Counted from the first letter of the stretch, positions 31,236-40,529 are shown. The stretch: DNA of 64,000 nucleotides from Cerrena zonata (GCA_038087015.1 JASBNA010000056.1:62001-126000), one strand, 5' to 3'. Made by a program: numbers and translations. Notes: generated by a model from the letters alone, not told the origin.

Positions 31236-33374
31236 ATGAATTCAAAATACTATGCTGAGATCTTGAAAAGTCAAGGTGACGAACTTAATGAGTATGATAA
31301 CAACATCCCACCCGAGAAATTGATGGAGATCTTTCCTTCTGACAACATTGTTTACGTCAACCACATTCCTCCTGAAGATATGATAGAAAGGTATCGAAAC
31401 CAGTGGTTTGATAACAACCAGTCAGATATTAGATTGGTGTATGTCAGCTCTATCCCAATCGGCGGATTGCCTCCTTATGAAAGAATTGAGTTTATCAAAG
31501 AGCACGAGTTATTGCGAAACAAGTATTCTTGTGAACGGTTGAAATACATCAACAGTGTCACACCTGACTTGTTGGAAATGATGATTCCTCGGGAAAGGTA
31601 TAAGATTAAGTCCAAATTAATAAGCCGGATAGACACCTCAGACGAGATTGATTTACAACTTCTTGCTAATACGGCATTCCCATTTTTTATTATTCAATTG
31701 GCGCTTGAGTTCGAAAGCATTGGCATAAATACAGTTCTGAGTGTCTATGGCTCTATATCTAACAGCAGGTTATCTAACTTCGTGGTTTCTTTTGAAACTG
31801 AATTAAGTGATCAAAGTTTGAGCAAATTAAAAACGTTCCAGCGGTGTTTTAGAGCAGCCGTGTTGAAATTAGACAAAAGGAACTGTCAAAAAGAGTGGGG
31901 GAAGATTCGCCTGGCACTTGTATTAGAGCCTTCTTGCTATCTACCAGTAAATGAAATCGACTGTCTTAAGCTTTTCGAAACATACATTGGCAATCCAACC
32001 ACCAAATTTCTTTCTGTTGCAGGTCATCATATCATACCCCGTACACATCAGACTACTCACAGCCTGTTAAGTGACAGCTCTGGACTATCAGACGTCAGCG
32101 GTATACCGGACTTGCTTTATTACAAGAACGATGTCCCTTTAGTAGCTGTTGAATTCAAGGGTCCTGGCTTTAGTAAATTGGTCGAAAATGGAATTGATGA
32201 ATCAAGTATGGCTTTTAAGTCAATCATAAGGCAAGTAGGCAGGTACCTCGTGTCTTCTAATACTACTCGTGTGATAATAACTAATTTCCATCACTCCCTT
32301 TTCATAGAAATTGACGAAGCCAAACTAAGTCAATTAAAAGAATCTACAGATAAGCAGGCTGAAGTAGAGATTCCGGTCCGTTACAGATTATTAACATTGA
32401 GCAGTCTGGATATAACGGTGCAAGCAGCATTATTAACATGGCTTTTCTTTGAATCCGCCGAAGAGGAAAAGCTTCATGCAAAAAGACAAGAAGAAACTGT
32501 CAGCACCTTCCTAAAGGTTGTTAAAAAGGAGACTGAACAAAAAGGAGAGTCACATAGTGCTGGAAAAGAGGAAATACTTGCCAGAGAAATCCGTGCTAAT
32601 AGTAATATTAACCCCCAGAAGAGCAATTCTCATATCGAAGGTGAATGTGAATCGTGGACTGGGTTTGAAGTATTACAAGGACAAGGACACCGGAGTCATG
32701 TCTATAAGTTCCAGGTGGACTTACTTTGCAAATTTTTCCCATATTTCAATGAAGTCCTTACAGGCTTGAAACAAGACGATCTGGTGGTCATGAAGCTTTT
32801 CATTCCGGATGTTGTTGCTAGACTCGATGGTTGGCCAAATCCAACCATGAAGGAGATCAATATTTGCATTCAAGATTTCCTCAAAGAAGCATCCTGTTAC
32901 GAACTGATTGCAAAACACAATGCAATTGCCGAAGAGAAAATCCACACTCCTAGGCTTTATTACTATGGAGCATTCCGCATGAATGTCCGGGACCTGGACC
33001 CTATTGAAGGGTACTACTTATTATTATCGCACATCGAGGAAGATGAAACCAAAATCACCAAGTCAATGGTTGAAAATGGATGCAGACAACTCGAAATGAT
33101 GGGGGATATTGGCATCCAGCATCACGATATTGCAACGAGAAACTGCAAAGTTGCCGATGGCAATATTGTATTTTTGGACTTCTCTCATGCTAAGAACCTG
33201 GAGCTCAAATACGATAACTCTGACGATATTCATGATCTTAAATACATTTATGAGTACGACAAGCTCGAAGAAAGCGATGATGATAATTATTCAGCTATTT
33301 CATCAGCTCCATTCTCAGAGGTGCAATTTCCAAGCACTGCTGGAACAGAACCTACAAAACCTGACTCAAAATAA
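31236..33374 (+). CDS. PD-(D/E)XK nuclease-like + protein-kinase-like fusion protein, copy 1
   Basis: A 712-residue protein; the start MNSKYY is chosen because the paralogue begins there (an in-frame ATG eight codons earlier exists). Residues 20-130 hold three or four degenerate repeats around VYVNHIPPEDMIERY. Residues about 285-350 fit a PD-(D/E)XK nuclease: P291-D292, E306-F-K308 and Q333-x3-Y337. Residues about 490-665 are kinase-like: GQGHRSHVY loop, VVMK with Lys520, Glu in FLKEASCYEL, HHDIATRN with Asp631 and Asn636, and DFS (Asp648) in place of DFG. The tail is acidic and Ser-rich. No signal peptide. REase-kinase unions occur among Crinkler-type (CR) effector proteins; that relation is inferred. 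Several CTG codons fall at hydrophobic positions. Confidence 0.75.
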   Translation: MNSKYYAEILKSQGDELNEYDNNIPPEKLMEIFPSDNIVYVNHIPPEDMIERYRNQWFDNNQSDIRLVYVSSIPIGGLPPYERIEFIKEHELLRNKYSCERLKYINSVTPDLLEMMIPRERYKIKSKLISRIDTSDEIDLQLLANTAFPFFIIQLALEFESIGINTVLSVYGSISNSRLSNFVVSFETELSDQSLSKLKTFQRCFRAAVLKLDKRNCQKEWGKIRLALVLEPSCYLPVNEIDCLKLFETYIGNPTTKFLSVAGHHIIPRTHQTTHSLLSDSSGLSDVSGIPDLLYYKNDVPLVAVEFKGPGFSKLVENGIDESSMAFKSIIRQVGRYLVSSNTTRVIITNFHHSLFIEIDEAKLSQLKESTDKQAEVEIPVRYRLLTLSSLDITVQAALLTWLFFESAEEEKLHAKRQEETVSTFLKVVKKETEQKGESHSAGKEEILAREIRANSNINPQKSNSHIEGECESWTGFEVLQGQGHRSHVYKFQVDLLCKFFPYFNEVLTGLKQDDLVVMKLFIPDVVARLDGWPNPTMKEINICIQDFLKEASCYELIAKHNAIAEEKIHTPRLYYYGAFRMNVRDLDPIEGYYLLLSHIEEDETKITKSMVENGCRQLEMMGDIGIQHHDIATRNCKVADGNIVFLDFSHAKNLELKYDNSDDIHDLKYIYEYDKLEESDDDNYSAISSAPFSEVQFPSTAGTEPTKPDSK

Positions 33375-34201
33375 TCTATGTATGGTTTATTAATATATGA
33401 ATGTTTATTTTAGAATGTACGTAGTATCAATTTTACGCTAATAAGCTGCAAAAGTTTAAGAAAACTAGCTTTATTGAATAAATTACAAAATCAAATAACA
33501 TAATTTTTATAGACTAATGAAATTGGTTCGAAAAGCATACGACAAAATGTATTATATCACATACGAGAAGAACGATAGGAATTCCTGACAAAAATCAATT
33601 CCTTTTGAAGCTTTATTAGCTTTTACCTGTTATATTTAGAAACTGTAACTGTATTACTAAATATAATTGTAATATAGGGATAGATTGAAGAAAAATAGAA
33701 GAGACAATAAGAATTATCCAGAGAAATCAAGCACTATGTTAAAAGAAAAGACGGCTCATAATAAATGATGTATATGTACTTAAGTGAAGAAACCCATTTG
33801 ATTGTAAAGACCAAAAGTAGAGATAAAAGAGAGATTCTGAAACACTCTTTTACTTAGGAAAAGTCATACAGATCGCTGCGACTGCTACAAAGCTTGTTTG
33901 ATTTAAAACAGAAGTACATCACAAGAAAGTGGTAGTTGATATACAATGCCTACGTCCCAGGTTAGCATAAGTAGAAACAAACTCCCACTGCTTCCCTGAA
34001 AAGAATGTTTAGTAAGTTATTTAAAAGGCTTCAATTTAACAGTGGTACCAATACACCCGTACACATTTTGTTTTTGCAGCCGAAGCAGAGTATTTTTTTT
34101 GATTTTAGTTGCAAACATAAACTTACCACAAATCACAAGAGTCTTTAAATACCAAATTCAACTAGATCATTTTCAGAATCACAGCTCATTCAAGTCAGAA
34201 C
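33375..34201. other. 827-base spacer between the paralogues
   Basis: The first about 130 bases align with the 3' flank of copy 2 (TAATCTATGTATG, GTAGTATCA, AGCTGCAAAA, TTACAAAATCAA), so duplication extends beyond the stop. The middle is AT-rich with no credible gene. The last 150 bases form the promoter of copy 2. Confidence 0.5.
34053..34064 (+). promoter_or_regulatory. Rap1-like site upstream of copy 2
   Basis: ACACCCGTACAC, 138 bases before the ATG at 34202, next to the duplicated promoter block at 34071-34100. The corresponding region of copy 1 lacks an intact copy, a possible difference in regulation between the paralogues. Confidence 0.45.
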
Positions 34202-36373
34202 ATGAATTCAAAGTACTATGCTAAGATCTTGAAAAGTCAAGGTGACGAGCTTATTGAGTATGACAACAACATCCCACCCGAGAAATTGATGGAGATCTTT
34301 CCTTCTGACAACATTGTTTACGTCAACCACATTCCTCCTGAAGATATGATAGAAAGGTATCGAAACCAATGGTCTGAGGATAATCAGTCAGATATTAGAT
34401 TGGTGTATGTCAGCTCTATCCCAATCGGCGGATTGCCTCCTTATGAAAGAATTGAGTTTATCAAAGAATCAACGCACGAGTTATTGAAAGAGAAGTATCA
34501 TCGTGAGCGGTTGATATACATCAACAGCGTCACACCTGAATTATTGGAAATGATGAGTCCTCGCGAAAGGTATAAGATTAAGTCCGACTTAGAAGGGATG
34601 GTAGTAAACTCAGTCTCAGGCCAGGTTGATGCCCATCTATTGGTTAACTTGGCCATCCCTTTTTTTACAATCTTTTTGAAACCTGATGAATTGAGAAAAA
34701 TCACTGAAAGTCTGAGGGTTCATGGTTCTACTTCCAAAAGTGAATTGGTCAAGTTCCAGTTGTTATTAGAAACTGAATTGAACGACAAAAGATTTAACAA
34801 ATTAAAACGTTTTCAACGGTGTTTAAAGGAGGAGATTTCAAGATCAGGCGAAGAAAGCTATGAAGATAAATGGGATATAATAAAAGAAGCATATTCATTA
34901 CGCTATTCTTGTTCATCTCCAGAAAATGAAGCAGATTGTCTTGATCTCTTTAAACATTACATTGGTTATCCGACAACCAATTTTCTTGATGCTGCAGGCC
35001 ATGTTATTGATCTTAAGAAAGATCAAATGGTGAGTGACAAAAGCAGTCAGGTGAGTAGTAGCAATGGGAGATCAACAGACCAAGTTAAAGGAAGACCTGA
35101 CTTGCTTTATTTGAAGAATGAAGTCCCTTTATTGATTGTTGAAGTTAAGGGACCCCGTTTTAGCGACTTGGTCAAAGATGGAATTAATGAATCAAGTGAG
35201 GCTTTCAAATCAATCAAAAGGCAAGTAGGCAGATATTTCGTTGTCTGCAAAACAACTCGTGCTATGATCACTAATTTCCACCACACTCTTTACATAGAAA
35301 TTGATGAATCTAGACTCAGTCAATTGAAGGAGCTCACAGATGATAACAATGAAGTAGAGATCCCTTGCAATTACAAGTTACTTTCATTGGAAGGTCGGGG
35401 TTTAACTGTACAAGCTGTGCTTTTGAATCTGCTTTTCATTGAGTCTGCAGATAAAGAAGAGCTTCTTGAAAAATACCAGGAAAAGGTTTTCAACATAATC
35501 GATAACATCACCTCAAAGAAGCATGAAGAACAAGGAAAGTTACTTGACCCTGCAATAAAGGATTCACTCGTCAAAGAAACTCTTGCTAATAGTAATATTA
35601 ACCCCCAAAAGAGCAATTCTCATGTTGAAGGTGAATGTGAATCATGGACTGGGTTTGAAGTATTACAAGGAGAAGGGCACCGGAGACATGTTTATAAGTT
35701 CCAAGTGGACTTACTTTGCAAATTCTTCCCATTTTTCAATGAAGTCCTTACAGGCTTGAAACAAGACGATCTGGTCATCATGAAACTTTTCATCCCCAGT
35801 GTTGTTGCGAGACTCAGGGGTTGGCCGATCCCTGATACAGAGGATGTTAAAGCTTGCATTCACTCTTTCCTCAAAGAAGCATCCTGTTATGAACTGATTG
35901 AAAGACACAATTCAAGTTCTGATGATGAGAAGGATAAGATCAACATACCCACCCTATACTACTATGGAGCATTCCGCATGAATGTCAAAGACCTGGGCCC
36001 TATTGAAGGGTACTACTTATTATTATCGTATGTTGAGGAAGATGAAACTATCATCACCAAGTCAATGGTTGAAAATGGATGCAGACAACTCGAATTGATG
36101 GGGGATATTGGCATCCAGCATCACGATATTGCAACGAGAAACTGCAAAGTTGCCGATGGCAATATTGTATTTTTGGACTTCTCTCATGCTAAGAACCTGG
36201 AGCTCAAATACGATAACTCTGACGATATTCATGATCTTAAATACATTTATGAGTACGACAAGCTCGAAGAAAGCGATGATGATAATTATTCAGCTATTTC
36301 ATCAGCTCCATTCTCAGAGGTGCAATTTCCAAGCACTGCTGGAACAGAACCTACAAAACCTGATTCAAAATAA
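34202..36373 (+). CDS. PD-(D/E)XK nuclease-like + protein-kinase-like fusion protein, copy 2
   Basis: A 723-residue paralogue of the protein at 31236 with the same order: MNSKYY start, VYVNHIPPEDMIERY repeats, nuclease-like core with RPDLLYLKNEVPLLIVEVKG (PD...E-V-K) and RQVGRYF (Q-x3-Y), then kinase-like GEGHRRHVY, VIMK, FLKEASCYEL, HHDIATRN and DFS. The first about 270 bases and the last 321 bases are nearly identical to copy 1 (two mismatches in the latter), while residues about 115-300 and 400-470 differ greatly. All candidate active-site residues are kept in both copies, which argues against simple decay of this one. Convergent with the aspartyl protease downstream. Role unknown; conflict or effector function is inference. 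Confidence 0.75.
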   Translation: MNSKYYAKILKSQGDELIEYDNNIPPEKLMEIFPSDNIVYVNHIPPEDMIERYRNQWSEDNQSDIRLVYVSSIPIGGLPPYERIEFIKESTHELLKEKYHRERLIYINSVTPELLEMMSPRERYKIKSDLEGMVVNSVSGQVDAHLLVNLAIPFFTIFLKPDELRKITESLRVHGSTSKSELVKFQLLLETELNDKRFNKLKRFQRCLKEEISRSGEESYEDKWDIIKEAYSLRYSCSSPENEADCLDLFKHYIGYPTTNFLDAAGHVIDLKKDQMVSDKSSQVSSSNGRSTDQVKGRPDLLYLKNEVPLLIVEVKGPRFSDLVKDGINESSEAFKSIKRQVGRYFVVCKTTRAMITNFHHTLYIEIDESRLSQLKELTDDNNEVEIPCNYKLLSLEGRGLTVQAVLLNLLFIESADKEELLEKYQEKVFNIIDNITSKKHEEQGKLLDPAIKDSLVKETLANSNINPQKSNSHVEGECESWTGFEVLQGEGHRRHVYKFQVDLLCKFFPFFNEVLTGLKQDDLVIMKLFIPSVVARLRGWPIPDTEDVKACIHSFLKEASCYELIERHNSSSDDEKDKINIPTLYYYGAFRMNVKDLGPIEGYYLLLSYVEEDETIITKSMVENGCRQLELMGDIGIQHHDIATRNCKVADGNIVFLDFSHAKNLELKYDNSDDIHDLKYIYEYDKLEESDDDNYSAISSAPFSEVQFPSTAGTEPTKPDSK

Positions 36374-36594
36374 TCTATGTATGATGTCTTAATATACGTG
36401 TTGAAATTTTCAAATTTAGCTATGGAATATATGTAGTATCAGTATATATGAATAGTGTTATGAAACGGGGAAAAATGGAGCAGTTTGAATTAAATTTGAA
36501 GAGAAAGCTGCAAAAAAATGATATAAAAGAACTTTTACTGAATGAATTTACAAAATCAAGTGATTTTCATCAAGATCTATATAAGTGTCATAAA

Positions 36595-37821
36595 CTAATG
36601 TTTTTTTTTGCAAGAAGTTGGACGAGAAGCAACCATTGTTTCTAAAGAGTCTTTATATAAAGTAGTATAAGAATTAGTATACTCTTTCAAAGTTGTTGTA
36701 GGTACCGGCAATTCAGCATTTGTAACTGATTTGATAGCTTGTCTTTGACTACTGGATGATTTCCCCAAATAGACAAACCCATTATCTAAATCGAAAACCG
36801 TATACATATATTTATAAACAGCATTTGGAATGATACTCTGGTAAGTTTCAGTACCAATGGTAGCATAATCTATTTTCAAGCTAGCGTAATCACCGTTCTT
36901 AGTATCGATCAAATCAGTTAAAGGAATAGTAACGTCGAACCCGGCAATATTAAAAGTAATTGAAATTTTTTTTAATTCTTTAATTAAAATCCAAGTAATA
37001 TCGTTTTCTAATTTAGTATTTTGGAAACAATTATATAAATTTTTATAAATCGCCGGAGTTGTTAACCAAGAGTCAGCACCAGTATCCATCCAGTAAGCCA
37101 AAGGTTGATTTGCAATTACTGTTTTATCTTCCTTATTATTAAAAGTAACTTGATTAACGGTAACGTCAAGGTACAGATAATAATCAAGAACAAAATTCGT
37201 TCCAATGATGAAAACAATCGGAACTTTAACCAACGGTCCTTCATAAGCGTCAGTATCAACCCCACCAAATATAACATAAGGATTATCCGACTGACCATTC
37301 AAACTAAATAAAGAAGATTTTGTAATTCCTTGCTCTTTCAAAGCCTGAGGAAAATTAGCATACCCAACCCCTTTACCATTATTTGAAGTACGAAATAACG
37401 CCTCAAAAGCCCTGAATCCAAGCCCTAGAATCCCAGAGTATCCAACTATATCCCTAATCAGATCGTCTTTGGGATAACCCAATGGGAACTTTGATAATTT
37501 GAAATCATCACCAACTAAAGTTTCATTTACTGCGAAAACATAGAAAAGATCACTGGAACCATATTGCATCGAGAAAGTTAAGTTAGTATTGATGGCACTG
37601 GTAGACTTGGTGATATCGTATACCGAATGGGTGATAACCAAGTCAGAGGACCCAGTGTCCAAAACAATCTTCGACACTGATTGTGCTGGTAGTCCCAAAC
37701 TGAGCGAATTAACAGTGTACATAGAATTATCAATTTCCAATGGAATTTGAACAACATTACTAGCAACAGCAGCACAACTAACGGTGGAGATCACTCCAAG
37801 CAACAGAATAAGCATTTTCAT
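36595..37821 (-). CDS. Secreted aspartyl protease-like protein without a clear propeptide
   Basis: A 408-residue pepsin-family protein. I start at the ATG at 37821; the longer frame begins with TTG. A signal peptide (MKMLILLLGVISTVSCAAVA) is followed within about ten residues by the mature-like start IPLEIDN. Catalytic motifs are DTGSSDLV (Asp at residue 55) and MDTGADSW in the C-lobe. Yeast Saps and yapsins usually carry a 40-100-residue propeptide ending in Lys-Arg; none is visible here. The C-terminus is basic and not a GPI signal. The flap tyrosine region reads MQYGSSDLFYVF. Substrates unknown; relation to Bar1/Sap families is by motif only. Confidence 0.82.
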   Translation of the reverse strand: MKMLILLLGVISTVSCAAVASNVVQIPLEIDNSMYTVNSLSLGLPAQSVSKIVLDTGSSDLVITHSVYDITKSTSAINTNLTFSMQYGSSDLFYVFAVNETLVGDDFKLSKFPLGYPKDDLIRDIVGYSGILGLGFRAFEALFRTSNNGKGVGYANFPQALKEQGITKSSLFSLNGQSDNPYVIFGGVDTDAYEGPLVKVPIVFIIGTNFVLDYYLYLDVTVNQVTFNNKEDKTVIANQPLAYWMDTGADSWLTTPAIYKNLYNCFQNTKLENDITWILIKELKKISITFNIAGFDVTIPLTDLIDTKNGDYASLKIDYATIGTETYQSIIPNAVYKYMYTVFDLDNGFVYLGKSSSSQRQAIKSVTNAELPVPTTTLKEYTNSYTTLYKDSLETMVASRPTSCKKKH

Positions 37822-38564
37822 CTTGCCTACTTTCAAGATTCCTTTCCTCCTCCAAAGTCCATGGGTTTAAATACTTGAGCTTTAGTTTCATTTGCAGTTA
37901 TTCAATGGGCTGTATACAGGAGCCCCTAGTACCATAATAACCATTTATGTCTTAAATCAGTCTAGTGTTACTGTAGTCTTGTCTTATTATAGTCTTACAA
38001 TGGTTTTACAGGATAATGGACTCTGGCTGGCCAAGTATCGAATTGTCCGGGCTTGGTTAGTATGAGTGAGTATGAATGAGGATGAATGAGTATGAAGTAT
38101 GAGAATAAGTATATCTTAGTATTCATACGGAACCAGGTATAAGATATATGTAATCAAGAATATAGCCAGAGTATAGTATGTAGCCAGAGTGAAGTCAAAG
38201 TATAGAGTAGAGCAGAGTAGAGTAGAGTATAGAGTAAAGCAAAATCTTATAACTAGTCTAGTCTGCCTCAACCTAATTCACCTACTCCCTTACCACTCAC
38301 TCTACACTCACTATATTTAATCTAGTTCTCTAATCTAGTTCTCTAATCTAGTTCTCTAATCTATTTCTCTAATCTATTCCTCTAATCTATTCCTCTAATC
38401 CATTTCTAATCCATTTCTCTAATCCATTACTCCATTCGATCCTTGTGGAAGCGCACCAAAAAAATCAACTCAAGTCAAAAAACAGTTTCACCAACTGAAA
38501 CTTTTAATAAACAACTGGAATAGAACAAGATATTCTGCTCTATAGCTCTGAATTCATTTCTATA
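37822..38564. other. 743-base divergent intergenic region with minisatellites
   Basis: The protease promoter side is AT-rich. From about 38040 there are GAATGAGTATGA and AGAGTAGAGT repeats, then at 38320-38425 at least eight tandem CTCTAATCTAGTT/CTCTAATCTATTC units of 13 bases. No gene seen. Confidence 0.6.
38320..38425. repeat. 13-bp tandem repeat CTCTAATCTAGTT
   Basis: Three near-perfect CTCTAATCTAGTT copies grade into CTCTAATCTATTC and CTAATCCATTT copies with single substitutions, about 140 bases before the CDH1 ATG. The gradient suggests slippage growth at one end. Confidence 0.8.
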
Positions 38565-40529
38565 ATGAGTGGGAATACCGAGAACACCAGTGCCAATTCC
38601 AATGCCAGCACTACTACCAATACAAATTCCAATAATAACAGTACAAATACAAACGGTAGTACAAATGGTAATCCAAACAATCTTGATAATATATCATCGA
38701 GATCTAGAATAAGAGGGTCAAATCGACCCCGTACTATCCATAGAACGTCATCGCCATCACCAGCAACCAACAGGATCCCGGAAAGAAGAAGAAATCGATC
38801 ACCTTCTCGACTATTACCACCCTCATCACCAGCTATAACGTCAACCCCCCATTCTCCATCAAGATCAACTCGTAATATATCCCCTTCAAGACTACAGCCA
38901 GAGAATTCCAAAGCCCTACCCTCCACATCTCCCAGACGTCGCAATATTGGGAAATCCATCTTTAGTGATCGTTATATACCAAATAGAACCGGGGTAGATT
39001 TACAAGCTGCTTTTAGTTTATCCAATCAAGACGTTGTCCCGGATTTACGACGAGAAAATAACTCAACGTCAATTGTAAATACCGATGTTAATGGCGTTGA
39101 TAACGAGATTGAAATAAGAAAAGAAGAAGAAGCCAATCGAACGTTCCTGTCAGTTTTGAAAGCAGAGCTTTTCGGCGACCAAGTCCCCAATATCACTGCT
39201 GATTTATCGAAAAATAGGTCATCAAGAAACACTCCTAATCGTACTACTACTGCAACGACTAATACTAATACCAATACTAATACTAATACCAATACTAATA
39301 ATAATAATACATCTCCAACAAACACACCTAATGATGATCACAATCTAAGAACAACTCCACCAAGATCGACAATCAATTCTCAAGCCAATGATTCAAATAT
39401 AACTTCCACTCCAAGACAAAGCGCCAATCTATTCACCTACCAATCCCCCAATAAACCTAGACCAATATCAAGAGATTTACAAAATGAATTATATTCTTTA
39501 TCACCAGTTAGACAAGAACTGCAAAAATTATTATTAAGCCCCCAGAAAAAACCCAGGAAAATATCAAAAGTTCCTTATAGAGTGCTTGATGCTCCCGAAT
39601 TATCTGACGATTTTTATCTTAATCTAGTTGATTGGGGCCAACAAGATATTTTGGCAGTTGGTTTGGGTGATTCAGTTTACTTATGGGATGGTTCTACTCA
39701 ATCAGTCGACCGATTATGTAATTTGGATAATAAAGATAAAGTAACTAGTCTCAATTGGATTGGATCAGGTACGCATTTGGCAATTGGTACTCTGAAAGGT
39801 TTAGTTGAAATATGGGATGCAAATAAAATCAAATGTGTTCGTACAATGACGGGCCATTCTTTAAGAGTTAGTTCTTTAGCTTGGAATGAACATATATTAT
39901 CAAGTGGTTCAAGAGATCGGTCAATTTTAAATCGGGATGTGAGAATCGAAGATCATTATATTAATAAATTAGAATCTCATCGTCAAGAAGTTTGTGGCTT
40001 GAAATGGAATATTGAAGAAAATAAATTAGCCAGTGGTGGTAATGATAATAAATTATTCATTTGGGATGGGTTAAATACAAAGCCTCTACATACTTTCACC
40101 GATCATTCAGCTGCAGTTAAAGCAATTAGTTGGTCCCCGCATCAAAGAGGTATTTTAGCCAGTGGTGGTGGAACTGCCGACAAGACAATTAAAACTTGGA
40201 ATACTTTAACTGGTCAATTATTGAATAACGTTAATACTGGTTCTCAAGTTTGTAATTTAATCTGGCTGAAAAATTCAAATGAATTGGTAAGTACTCATGG
40301 TTACTCTAGAAATCAAATAATCGTTTGGAAATATCCTTCAATGCAACAAATTGCTCAATTGACTGGTCATACTTATAGAGTGCTTTATCTATCTTTATCT
40401 CCAGATGGTGAAACAATTGTCACCGGTGCTGGTGATGAAACCTTAAGATTCTGGAACGTTTTTGAAAAAAATAAACATGATGATCCTCCTTCTTCAGTTT
40501 TACTAGATGCTTTTCTGCAACTAAGATAA
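38565..40529 (+). CDS. CDH1: APC/C activator Cdh1
   Basis: A 654-residue WD40 co-activator that brings substrates to the anaphase-promoting complex in late mitosis and G1. The first about 300 residues are disordered with many Ser/Thr-Pro sites for Cdk; the C-box SDRYIPNR lies at about 134. Seven WD repeats occupy about 340-645 and include the Cdh1/Cdc20 marks VPYRVLDAPEL and NELVSTHGYS. It ends in LR, in place of the usual IR tail. The CTG codon at 40266, just before KNSNELVSTHGYS, is Ser in Cdh1 proteins generally, evidence that CTG is read as Ser in this genome. Confidence 0.94.
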   Translation: MSGNTENTSANSNASTTTNTNSNNNSTNTNGSTNGNPNNLDNISSRSRIRGSNRPRTIHRTSSPSPATNRIPERRRNRSPSRLLPPSSPAITSTPHSPSRSTRNISPSRLQPENSKALPSTSPRRRNIGKSIFSDRYIPNRTGVDLQAAFSLSNQDVVPDLRRENNSTSIVNTDVNGVDNEIEIRKEEEANRTFLSVLKAELFGDQVPNITADLSKNRSSRNTPNRTTTATTNTNTNTNTNTNTNNNNTSPTNTPNDDHNLRTTPPRSTINSQANDSNITSTPRQSANLFTYQSPNKPRPISRDLQNELYSLSPVRQELQKLLLSPQKKPRKISKVPYRVLDAPELSDDFYLNLVDWGQQDILAVGLGDSVYLWDGSTQSVDRLCNLDNKDKVTSLNWIGSGTHLAIGTLKGLVEIWDANKIKCVRTMTGHSLRVSSLAWNEHILSSGSRDRSILNRDVRIEDHYINKLESHRQEVCGLKWNIEENKLASGGNDNKLFIWDGLNTKPLHTFTDHSAAVKAISWSPHQRGILASGGGTADKTIKTWNTLTGQLLNNVNTGSQVCNLIWLKNSNELVSTHGYSRNQIIVWKYPSMQQIAQLTGHTYRVLYLSLSPDGETIVTGAGDETLRFWNVFEKNKHDDPPSSVLLDAFLQLR

